Assembly: GCF_910578445.1 (NCBI RefSeq)
Contig: NZ_CAJTQC010000047.1
Location: 1 to 6,080, forward strand
DNA length: 6,080 nt
Source: an uncultured Duncaniella sp.
Lineage (GTDB): Bacteria > Bacteroidota > Bacteroidia > Bacteroidales > Muribaculaceae
Reading direction: 5' to 3'
The notes under the pieces were generated by a model, which saw nothing but the letters and a program-made list of their open reading frames with translations, was not told the DNA's origin and made no database searches. Positions 1 through 6,080 of this stretch are shown in pieces. The first letter of the stretch is position 1. The number at the start of each line of letters is the position of its first letter. Position numbers and translations under genes: made by a program.

Positions 1-2610
1 CGTCATGTCAAGAGTATCTCTAACGAACAGGATAAATGAACTTTTCTTAGAACTGTCTTTATACCAATCCGTAGTAAACAGATTTTCTTGATTGGCTTTC
101 AACTTTGCCAGCAAGTCACGGGCGGCGGCTTTTACCATGACTACATCATCTTTTGAGAGATTTTCCTTTCGGAGAATATCGAAAACTTCAAGTTCTTCTT
201 CGGTAAGCCCCTCTTCAGAGGCACGACGTTGTTCAGCCGACATACGGGTTAGCAGCTCCATAAGTTCGCGGAATGCTTCTTCTGACTCGGTGCTACCTGC
301 ATTATATCGGTCGATTATTCTTTGAAACTCCTCTGCAAAAGTGCGTCGCTCGCTGTTTTGATTGAGCATAGCATCGAGTTTCTGCGAAATGAAATCTTCA
401 AGATCAGAGATTTCGAGAGCCTTGCATTTCGATTCGCCATATTGTTCACGGAGTTTGTCAATATCAAGGCGACTTAAATCAAATTCGCCAAACTCCTTGA
501 TTGTGTACTCTCTATTCTCTGCCGGGCCGTCACCTTTCGGAACTATACTCTGATTGAGCAAATCTTTGATACGGCGGCGAGCCGAATCAAGATTGCCTCG
601 GTCAACCGAGTTATCCATAACCTGTCGGAGGTAATGGATAACCTCGGCCATCACAAAATCCTCTTTGATGCTGATTATGTCGGGCAGACATTCATCATAA
701 ATCTGAGAAATAGTGTTGTCAAACACAGCGAATTGAGCTTTGCGCTCAATCGGATTTATGAGAATGTTGGCGTATTGGTCAAAAAGAGAAATTTGATTGA
801 AAGCTTTATTGAGGTCGAGAATCTTCTGTAAATCAACATCAAGACCACGACACCACTCTACGCATTGGGCGATGGCTGCGCGAAGATGAGTGTAAAGCTC
901 ATCGAGTGTCATTGCCGCAGGAGTGCCACCAGGTGAGTCTGTTCCGGGATTATCGGTTTCTTCCTCGTTACCATCTCCTTGCGCGTCTCCGTATGTGGCA
1001 AAAGCCTTTTTCAGACTACCGAAAATATTGCAGTAAGAAATAATCTGACCGCAAGATTTTTCACGTCCAAGCACGTCAAGTGTCGAGCATCGACGATTTG
1101 CACGTGCGATTGTCTGCATAAGGTTTTGCCCCGCAAGTGGCTTATCCATGTAGAGAGTTGACACCATAGGCGAATCGAAGCCGGTGAGCCACATAGAGCA
1201 AACAAACACGACACGCAACGGATTGTCTTCGTCGCGGAATAAATCTTGCAGTTCTTGCCCCTCCTCGTTGACATCGTTCATCCGCTCAATATGCGGACGA
1301 AGGTTAAGACCTTCGGCTGCGAAGCGTTCTTCATCTCCTTGGCCGGTGCTGATAACGACAGCCATATCGGTAGAGCGCATCCAATCGCGAATTTTCAGCT
1401 TGGTCTGATACTCTGCCGCTGAAGGATTGAGCGTCATAAGCTCATGGTTGATGTCAGAAATTTTTTGCTGCCATTTTGCAGTGACAAGGTCATACATCCT
1501 TACTGCGGTAAAGCGGTCAACGCTTACCACCATTGCCTTGCCGAGATAACCTCGGTTGATGATATGCTCCACAATATCGTCGGCTATCTTATTCAAGCGA
1601 GCCGGACGGCGAAGAATTTCAAGCTCCTTGGCATACTCGCGTTCGAGGCGTTGACGACTGTCATCATCGAGTTCTTCATCTTGAAGAATGTTGATGAAGT
1701 CGGCACTGAACGTCGGGTTTTCATTCTGCACCTCAGGCAGGTGGTTGCGATAAGTGAGGCGCACGGTGGCCTCATCTTGCACCGCCTGACTGAAATTATA
1801 TTCACTGACGGTCTCGCCAAACCATCTGTTTGTAAGTTTTTTGCTACCAAAAAGCGGTGTGCCGGTAAATGCCATATATTTGGCATTTGGCAAACCTGCC
1901 CTAAGGTTTTCTGCAAGAGACTTATATTGTGTGCGGTGAGCCTCGTCTATAAACACAATAATATCGTTGCGCTCCGAGAGAACAGGAAATTTCTTGCGCT
2001 TATCGTAACGAAATTTTTGAATGAGCGTAAAGAGTATGCGGTGGTCTTCGCCAAGCATAGTGCGGAGACGGTCGCTTGTTTTGGGTTGGCAATCTTCCTC
2101 CGCACTCATAAAACCGCTGTGCAAGAAGTTGCGGTAAATCTGACTGTCAAGGTCTTCCCGGTCGGTAATGATAAGGAATGTGAAATTGCCGGAGAAGCGG
2201 TTTTTAAGCAGTCGCGCGAGATACACCATTGAAAAGCTCTTGCCGCTACCCTGGGTGTGCCAAAAAACTCCCATCTTACCACGGTCTTCTTCGCGTGGAG
2301 AGCCGCAAAGATATTTATATCGCTCTACGGCACGATTCACTCCGAGAAATTGATGGTTTTTGGCACATATCTTTATCGAGCCGTTGTAGAAAAGGATATA
2401 GTTGTGGATGTAATCAAGCAAGTTCTCTTTTTTCAACAGCGATCGAGCCATAACATCAAGGCTGATTTTCTCATTCTCGATTTCCTGCTTGTTGATTTTA
2501 TCATCTTCCGAAGCTCGGAACCAAGGAGCGAAAAAAGCCCACTTGGCAAAAGTCGCTCCTACTCGTGTATGCAAGCCGTTGCTTGCAACGAGCACAGCGT
2601 TATAAGCCAT
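1..2610 (-). CDS. hsdR: HsdR downstream fragment: DEAH-type translocase and C-terminal domains (possible restart at ATG codon 192)
   Basis: Downstream of the TAG the same frame runs to the window edge. The first in-frame ATG is codon 192 (2608-2610). TTG at codon 161 (2701-2703) and TTG at codon 181 are earlier non-ATG possibilities. A protein from ATG192 would keep both RecA-like motor domains (Walker A Lys315, DEAH 413-416, TGTP 439-442, QTIARANR 690-697) and the C-terminal helical domain that docks HsdR on the methylase. It would lack Asp151, Glu165 and Lys167 of the nuclease. It could at most be a motor without a cutting centre. No good ribosome binding site was identified, so expression is doubtful. 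The reading frame itself is certain; its use as a separate gene is not. The 3' end is cut off by the window. Confidence 0.5.
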   Translation of the reverse strand, partial: MAYNAVLVASNGLHTRVGATFAKWAFFAPWFRASEDDKINKQEIENEKISLDVMARSLLKKENLLDYIHNYILFYNGSIKICAKNHQFLGVNRAVERYKYLCGSPREEDRGKMGVFWHTQGSGKSFSMVYLARLLKNRFSGNFTFLIITDREDLDSQIYRNFLHSGFMSAEEDCQPKTSDRLRTMLGEDHRILFTLIQKFRYDKRKKFPVLSERNDIIVFIDEAHRTQYKSLAENLRAGLPNAKYMAFTGTPLFGSKKLTNRWFGETVSEYNFSQAVQDEATVRLTYRNHLPEVQNENPTFSADFINILQDEELDDDSRQRLEREYAKELEILRRPARLNKIADDIVEHIINRGYLGKAMVVSVDRFTAVRMYDLVTAKWQQKISDINHELMTLNPSAAEYQTKLKIRDWMRSTDMAVVISTGQGDEERFAAEGLNLRPHIERMNDVNEEGQELQDLFRDEDNPLRVVFVCSMWLTGFDSPMVSTLYMDKPLAGQNLMQTIARANRRCSTLDVLGREKSCGQIISYCNIFGSLKKAFATYGDAQGDGNEEETDNPGTDSPGGTPAAMTLDELYTHLRAAIAQCVEWCRGLDVDLQKILDLNKAFNQISLFDQYANILINPIERKAQFAVFDNTISQIYDECLPDIISIKEDFVMAEVIHYLRQVMDNSVDRGNLDSARRRIKDLLNQSIVPKGDGPAENREYTIKEFGEFDLSRLDIDKLREQYGESKCKALEISDLEDFISQKLDAMLNQNSERRTFAEEFQRIIDRYNAGSTESEEAFRELMELLTRMSAEQRRASEEGLTEEELEVFDILRKENLSKDDVVMVKAAARDLLAKLKANQENLFTTDWYKDSSKKSSFILFVRDTLDMT

Positions 2611-2808
2611 TAGTTGAGGAATGGCCGCTTTATACCTCGTCAAGTTATCGTCAAATGCTTGTTTAACGGGAATATTGCTGTCTTTAAGTTCAATGGTAAT
2701 CAATGGTATGCCATTGACGTAGATTATAACATCGGGGCGCAGACGGTAAACATCACCTTGAATCCAAAGTTGGTTAACGACATCAAACTGGTTGCTTGTC
2801 GGATTCCC

Positions 2809-2811
2809 CTA
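2809..2811 (-). other. Premature in-frame amber stop (TAG) in hsdR codon 125
   Basis: The minus strand reads TAC ATA GAT TAG GGG AAT CCG, giving Y-I-D-stop-G-N-P followed by TSNQFDVVNQLW. In HsdR proteins this segment normally reads like I-D-(F/Y/W)-x-N-P-x-x-N-x-F-x-V-V-N-Q, so the stop replaces an aromatic residue. TGG, TAT or TAC would each become TAG by one base change. No shift of frame occurs: the codons before and after are in register. Confidence 0.93.
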
Positions 2812-3183
2812 ATCTATGTATTGAATAGTTCGTTGCTCACGTTTTCCGTTGGCTTGAAGCACGTTAATCTTGAACCCGTTGATGATTCGTGAAAGAATCG
2901 TGGCATTAAGAGAAGCCGGGTCAGAGTGCAAGTCTATATCATTGAGTGCGGCCACAGCCGTATTCACATCTGAATCATCGAAACCTTGTGGACGGTCAGT
3001 TGCCGAAGCATTTATACGCTTAACCTCGCGGCGGAGTACATCAAGATTCAGCACACCTCGCTCCGAACTGCGATGCAAATGGTCGGTCACATAGCAGTTG
3101 AAATGATTGTTGTAGTCCAATTCATTGAGGCACACATCAATCAGTTCGCGTTCAATATCATCTTCCTTAATAAAGTATCTCAT
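2809..3183 (-). CDS. hsdR: HsdR N-terminal fragment, 124 aa, ended by the premature TAG
   Basis: This is the product that ordinary translation of hsdR would give. It begins MRYFIKEDDIERELI with the ATG 13 bases after the hsdS stop, the natural start for HsdR, and ends TIQYID before the TAG. It contains only the front part of the nuclease domain and stops 26 codons short of catalytic Asp151, so it should have no nuclease or motor activity and is unlikely to fold alone. There is no clear Shine-Dalgarno; the 13 bases before the ATG read atcgcttgacaca. Translation would depend on coupling to hsdS or on a leader type common in Bacteroidota. An automatic annotation would probably call this a hypothetical protein. 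Confidence 0.7.
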   Translation of the reverse strand: MRYFIKEDDIERELIDVCLNELDYNNHFNCYVTDHLHRSSERGVLNLDVLRREVKRINASATDRPQGFDDSDVNTAVAALNDIDLHSDPASLNATILSRIINGFKINVLQANGKREQRTIQYID

Positions 3184-3196
3184 TGTGTCAAGCGAT
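3184..3196 (-). other. 13-base hsdS-hsdR gap
   Basis: This is the only non-coding stretch in the window. It has no purine-rich Shine-Dalgarno, no hairpin and no room for a terminator, so hsdR is most simply read on the same transcript as hsdM and hsdS. Confidence 0.75.
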
Positions 3197-4348
3197 TTAA
3201 GGTGTCACTTCAAGCTGACCACTCATAAGCTGTGGCAACAAGCGGTCACGCATCTGCTGTAGTGTAACATTTAACTTTTTAAGATATGTCAACTCATTAA
3301 AAATAGCCGATATGGATTGCTCAAAAAGCGTTCTGTATTTTTCATCCGGAACAAGTAATTTAAGGCATGATAGAATTTTGATTGTCATGCTCGGAAGAGC
3401 TGTCCCTGAATTAAACACTTCCATATCAAAAGCTTTAAGTTGAAAAAAAGCAAGTTTACAGATTTTAGGAATTTTAGGTATCGAATAAAACATAGTATCA
3501 ATACACCAAAACTTGCCATCCGCTAATATTATGTTATTAAGAGTACCTTTTCTGGGTATTAGAACAGATTCTCCTTCATATAAATATTCGTTTCCATAAC
3601 GCATTATTCCCCCAGAGCCATATATAGGAAACAATCCATCATAAACTAACTTATGGTCTTTGCCATAAAGAATCTGCAAAATATCTGTAACAGAGCGATA
3701 TTTCCACCCTTTAGGGAGACCATCGACAAATTCGGTGGTTTCGTGGCCGGGGAAGCGGAAAAACACGAACCACTCACGATATGTACGCATTGCCATTTCT
3801 TCCAAAATTGCTATGCGTCTACGATTAACCTCAATGAGTTCATCGTATTGTGAGAGAATATCAACAACCTTATTCTGAATATCAATCGAGGGCAGTCTTA
3901 GTTTTACCTTTGAAAGTATCGAAGTGTTAAGATTTGGCATTGTAGATCCGACAGTCGCCAACTCTATACAACTTGTTGAGTAGGGTTGCTGTAAGTGATA
4001 ATAAACGTATTTTGAATTAGCCCTTGCTTCATCAATGGTTACTTTTAGACAGCCAGTGCCGCATAGCCAATCCGTTTCGTTGTCAGTGATATAAGCGCAC
4101 TTGGCCAAGTCACCTCGTCGAGGATAAATAATGTCACCTTCATTTGTTTTATGCCGTTGTAGACGTTGCACGTGTTCTTCCGAAACACGCGCAATTTTTT
4201 GTTCTGATATTTTCCAGTCCACAATATCCTGTGGCATAATAACAGGAGTTCCCTCATCAGAATAATCTGATGAATGGAGTTGGGAGCCAAATGGCCCGGT
4301 TTGTATGTTGGACGCAACAGCACCAAGTGTCGTTTCTTGCACTTTCAT
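3197..4348 (-). CDS. hsdS: HsdS, type I R-M DNA specificity subunit
   Basis: HsdS recognises the split DNA target and is the scaffold that binds HsdM and HsdR. The 383-residue protein has the usual two-domain plan. TRD1 is about residues 1-155 and opens with the common TLGAVASNIQTGPFGSQL type of sequence. The central conserved helical region is about 156-200 (NRRRIAILEEMA, then REWFVFFRFPGHE). LPKGW at 211-215 starts TRD2, about 216-333, with YGK, PIYGSGGI, PRKGTL and FWCIDT. A second helix follows and ends in RDRLLPQLMSGQLEV at 367-381, typical of the family C-terminus. The ATG at 4348 is chosen because it overlaps the hsdM stop and places the conserved TRD1 opening near residue 7. No close Shine-Dalgarno is seen; a GGGAG sits only one base before the ATG. 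The actual DNA target cannot be read from the sequence. TRD2 is clearly more AT-rich than its surroundings. Confidence 0.96.
   Translation of the reverse strand: MKVQETTLGAVASNIQTGPFGSQLHSSDYSDEGTPVIMPQDIVDWKISEQKIARVSEEHVQRLQRHKTNEGDIIYPRRGDLAKCAYITDNETDWLCGTGCLKVTIDEARANSKYVYYHLQQPYSTSCIELATVGSTMPNLNTSILSKVKLRLPSIDIQNKVVDILSQYDELIEVNRRRIAILEEMAMRTYREWFVFFRFPGHETTEFVDGLPKGWKYRSVTDILQILYGKDHKLVYDGLFPIYGSGGIMRYGNEYLYEGESVLIPRKGTLNNIILADGKFWCIDTMFYSIPKIPKICKLAFFQLKAFDMEVFNSGTALPSMTIKILSCLKLLVPDEKYRTLFEQSISAIFNELTYLKKLNVTLQQMRDRLLPQLMSGQLEVTP
4345..4348 (-). promoter_or_regulatory. ATGA stop-start overlap coupling hsdM and hsdS
   Basis: The hsdM stop TGA (4347-4345) shares bases with the hsdS start ATG (4348-4346). 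This four-base overlap is typical of translational coupling, where the ribosome finishing hsdM restarts on hsdS, and would help keep the M and S subunits in proportion. Confidence 0.85.
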
Positions 4349-6080
4349 ACTCCCAACTGATTAAGATGTCCAACGATGCTCTCCATCAGCTCATTGCTTT
4401 TATCGTTTAAGGCCGAAAGTTCTGATTTAAGAGCTGTCATGCTTTCGCGGAAGTCGTTGAGGTCTTCAACGTCGAAGCTTACGCCGACGTAGCGACCGGG
4501 ATTTAGCGAGTAGTCCTGCTCGCGGATTTCATCGATGGAGGCCGCTTTGCATAGGCCGATAACATCGCGATACTTGCCATCGGGGAAATTGTCTATGAGC
4601 CATTGGCGCATAGAGGTAAAATGGGTCAGCACTTTTTCAGCATCTGCGAGAGCGGCATCGGCGGCATCAATGCGTCGCTTAATATCGGTTTTAAGATTTT
4701 TGCCGGGGTTTTCCGAAAGGAAAGATTCTGCCTCAATGGTCGCAGCATTTTTTTCTTCGACGCAACTTTCGTATTTTGCAGTTAAATCGTGGATTCGGCT
4801 GTCGTAATGCGACATGAGTAGGTGCCAATGAACCTCATCACCTTGATAAATGTGACGGATGCAAGCGAGGTTTGCGATGTGTTCATCGGTAAACTCACGA
4901 TGTGCACGGTCAATCTGCTTATAGAAATTTCGGGCGTTGATGAAAAGTACTCGCTTATCTTCACGTCGAGCTTTATCAAAGAACCATAGAGTGGCAGGTA
5001 GTGTGACCGAGAAGAACATATTGCTCGGCAGTGAGAGCATTGCGTTCACAATGCCGTCTTCGACCAATCGGGCGCGGATTTCAGCTTCTGACTTACCGGC
5101 ATCTGTGGCAATTGAGGCCATGACGAGAGCTGCTCGCCCGGTGTCATTGAGTGCCGTGGCAAATTGATTTATCCAAAGATAATTCGCATTTGGCACGGTC
5201 TCGCCATCCTTGCTCTTGGACTTTGTTTTGTTTTTGGGTATTCCGAAAGTGTTGAAACGCGGGTCGTCCTTTACTTTGTCGTAGCTGACATCATCGACAT
5301 TGAAAGGGGGATTAGCCATTACGAAATCGAACGTGCCGAATGAATTGTGAGGGTCGCTGTAATAGCTGTTGGCTTGAACGATGTTTCCGTTCAAGCCGTG
5401 GAGAAACATATTCATTCGAGCGAGTTTTACGGTCTCGTTTTCTTTTTCGATGCCGTAAACGCTTATGCGGTCGGGGCGGTCATTGCTGCGCTGAACGAAG
5501 TCGGCGCTTTGCACGAACATACCGCCCGAACCGCAGGCCGGGTCAAGGATGCGCCCTTTGTACGGCTCAATCATTTCAACCATTAGGCGGACAACTGAGG
5601 TAGGAGTGTAATATTCGCCGCCTCCTTTGCCCTCGCTGCTTGCAAATTTGCCGAGAAAGTATTCATAAACCTTACCGAATACGTCACCCTCCAAGTCACG
5701 AGGAATAGAATTTATGATTTTCAGAAGCGAGGCAGTGAGAGAGTCGTCACGTATGGTTTCTCCGTCTTCCTTTGGTTCAAGGTTGAAATATTCATCTTTG
5801 GGAAGCGAGCCTACAAGCTCGGGCTTGTGTTGCTCGATGCCCTCCATCGCTTGTTTGATCGCAAGTGGAATATCCTCTTGCTCGCTCAAACTGAGCAAAT
5901 AGTCGAAATGAGATTTCTCCGGCAGATAATATCCGCATTTGCTCAGTGCAATTTCCTCTCGTGTTTTCGGATTGCGGGTATTCTGCGAAGCTGAAAACTC
6001 TGCTTCTATTTCATCTTTGAACTTGTCGTATTTGTTGGATGCAAAACGTAGGAATATCAGCCCCAATAATGGGGTTGAAT
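4345..6080 (-). CDS. hsdM: HsdM, type I R-M N6-adenine methyltransferase subunit (N-terminus beyond window)
   Basis: This subunit transfers methyl from S-adenosylmethionine to adenine N6 in the site chosen by HsdS; two copies join one HsdS. The frame is open through the right edge, reading S-T-P-L before LGLIFLRF, which belongs to the N-terminal helical domain of the family. The TTG at 6064-6066 is therefore an internal Leu and the true start is outside. Numbering that Leu as 1, the visible part has 573 residues: YTP at 153-155, SAM-binding motif I DPACGSG at 175-181 (5524-5544), catalytic NPPF at 252-255 (5302-5313), the conserved LPSNMFFSVTLPATLWFF stretch at 346-363, a charged, probably coiled-coil segment at about 420-490, and the C-terminal LNPGRYV at 521-527. 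The TGA stop overlaps the hsdS start, so the two are probably translationally coupled. No frame break is seen. NPPF indicates adenine rather than cytosine methylation. The family assignment is firm. Confidence 0.96.
   Translation of the reverse strand, partial: STPLLGLIFLRFASNKYDKFKDEIEAEFSASQNTRNPKTREEIALSKCGYYLPEKSHFDYLLSLSEQEDIPLAIKQAMEGIEQHKPELVGSLPKDEYFNLEPKEDGETIRDDSLTASLLKIINSIPRDLEGDVFGKVYEYFLGKFASSEGKGGGEYYTPTSVVRLMVEMIEPYKGRILDPACGSGGMFVQSADFVQRSNDRPDRISVYGIEKENETVKLARMNMFLHGLNGNIVQANSYYSDPHNSFGTFDFVMANPPFNVDDVSYDKVKDDPRFNTFGIPKNKTKSKSKDGETVPNANYLWINQFATALNDTGRAALVMASIATDAGKSEAEIRARLVEDGIVNAMLSLPSNMFFSVTLPATLWFFDKARREDKRVLFINARNFYKQIDRAHREFTDEHIANLACIRHIYQGDEVHWHLLMSHYDSRIHDLTAKYESCVEEKNAATIEAESFLSENPGKNLKTDIKRRIDAADAALADAEKVLTHFTSMRQWLIDNFPDGKYRDVIGLCKAASIDEIREQDYSLNPGRYVGVSFDVEDLNDFRESMTALKSELSALNDKSNELMESIVGHLNQLGV

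Larger units (their letters stand above)
1..3183 (-). pseudogene. hsdR: hsdR, type I restriction/translocase subunit, interrupted by in-frame TAG at codon 125 (C-terminus beyond window)
   Basis: HsdR cuts and pumps unmodified DNA using ATP once bound to M2S. I read every triplet from 3183 to 1 in one frame: 1061 codons with a single stop, TAG at codon 125. Counting that codon, the parts in order are: N-terminal PD-(D/E)xK nuclease with Asp151, Glu165, Lys167 and QLMAY at 190-194; Walker A THTQGSGKS ending at Ser316 (Lys315); TDREDLDSQ at 340-348; DEAH at 413-416; FTGTPL at 438-443; a second RecA-like domain with WLTGFDSP at 665-672 and QTIARANR at 690-697; an acidic Gly/Pro linker at about 733-757; and the C-terminal helical domain, ending at the edge in a RDTLDMT run that normally lies a few tens of residues from the end. 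Motif positions closely match EcoR124I-type HsdR. The gene may be non-functional, or the stop may be a sequence error or be read through. Confidence 0.88.

Noticed and set aside
1444..2232. A 262-codon plus-strand open reading frame
   Set aside because: It lies antisense to the hsdR motor domains, where the minus frame carries Walker A, DEAH and TGTP motifs. The plus translation shows no recognisable domain, so it is a shadow.
2809..2811. TAG reassigned to an amino acid in this genome
   Set aside because: Among roughly 2000 codons of hsdM, hsdS and hsdR this is the only in-frame TAG. A recoded genome would be expected to use it more often. hsdM ends in TGA and hsdS in TAA, so neither settles the matter, but reassignment is the less likely reading.
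2257..2892. Two adjacent plus-strand ORFs of 118 and 92 codons opposite the hsdR nuclease region
   Set aside because: The minus strand encodes the conserved nuclease residues here. The plus-strand peptides show no family features.
2809..3183. Frameshift as the cause of the hsdR break
   Set aside because: Codon-by-codon reading shows the same frame before and after the stop, with conserved residues immediately on both sides.
3180..3192. TTGACA just before the hsdR ATG as a promoter -35 box
   Set aside because: No matching -10 lies at a suitable distance, and no Bacteroides-type TAnnTTTG element was found. The hexamer looks like chance.
4345..6066. TTG at 6064-6066 as the true start of hsdM
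   Set aside because: The frame stays open upstream to the window edge, and LGLIFLRF is internal to the conserved N-terminal domain of HsdM.
6061..6074. CCCC-AATAAT-GGGG inverted repeat near the right edge
   Set aside because: The arms are only four bases and lie inside the hsdM coding region, so there is no support for a terminator or operator.

Overview
The window holds one biological unit: a type I restriction-modification (R-M) operon read entirely on the minus strand, in the order hsdM (N-terminus cut off by the right edge), hsdS (complete), hsdR (C-terminus cut off by the left edge). Essentially every base is coding. The only non-coding stretch is 13 bases between hsdS and hsdR. Plus-strand reading frames, including one of 262 codons, look like shadows of hsdR, hsdS and hsdM. 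No RNA gene, CRISPR array, insertion sequence, recombinase, origin or terminator is visible. The operon promoter must lie beyond the right edge.

Layout in transcription order: hsdM (6080 to 4345) encodes the N6-adenine methyltransferase subunit with DPACGSG and NPPF motifs. It overlaps hsdS by an ATGA. hsdS (4348 to 3197, 383 aa) encodes the DNA-specificity subunit with two target-recognition domains (TRDs). hsdR (3183 to beyond 1) encodes the restriction and translocation subunit. M2S would be the modification methylase. Adding HsdR would make the DNA-translocating restriction enzyme.

The point of most interest is in hsdR. The whole 3183-base stretch is one reading frame of 1061 codons with all expected nuclease and helicase motifs, but codon 125 is TAG (2809-2811). 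It sits in the conserved segment just ahead of the catalytic Asp151. No ATG, GTG or TTG follows in frame until codon 161, so an internal restart cannot restore an active nuclease. If the base is real and not suppressed, the locus would modify DNA but not restrict it. The otherwise intact frame argues for a very recent mutation, a sequencing error or suppression. It does not look like an old pseudogene.

The organism is uncertain. Mixed GC (about 50% or more in parts of hsdM and hsdR, about 33% in the second TRD), weak Shine-Dalgarno signals, and HsdM and HsdS sequences that resemble gut-bacterial type I systems fit a Bacteroidota (Bacteroidales-like) genome. This is an inference with modest support. 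I do not see an undescribed system here; the window is a known system with an unusual lesion.
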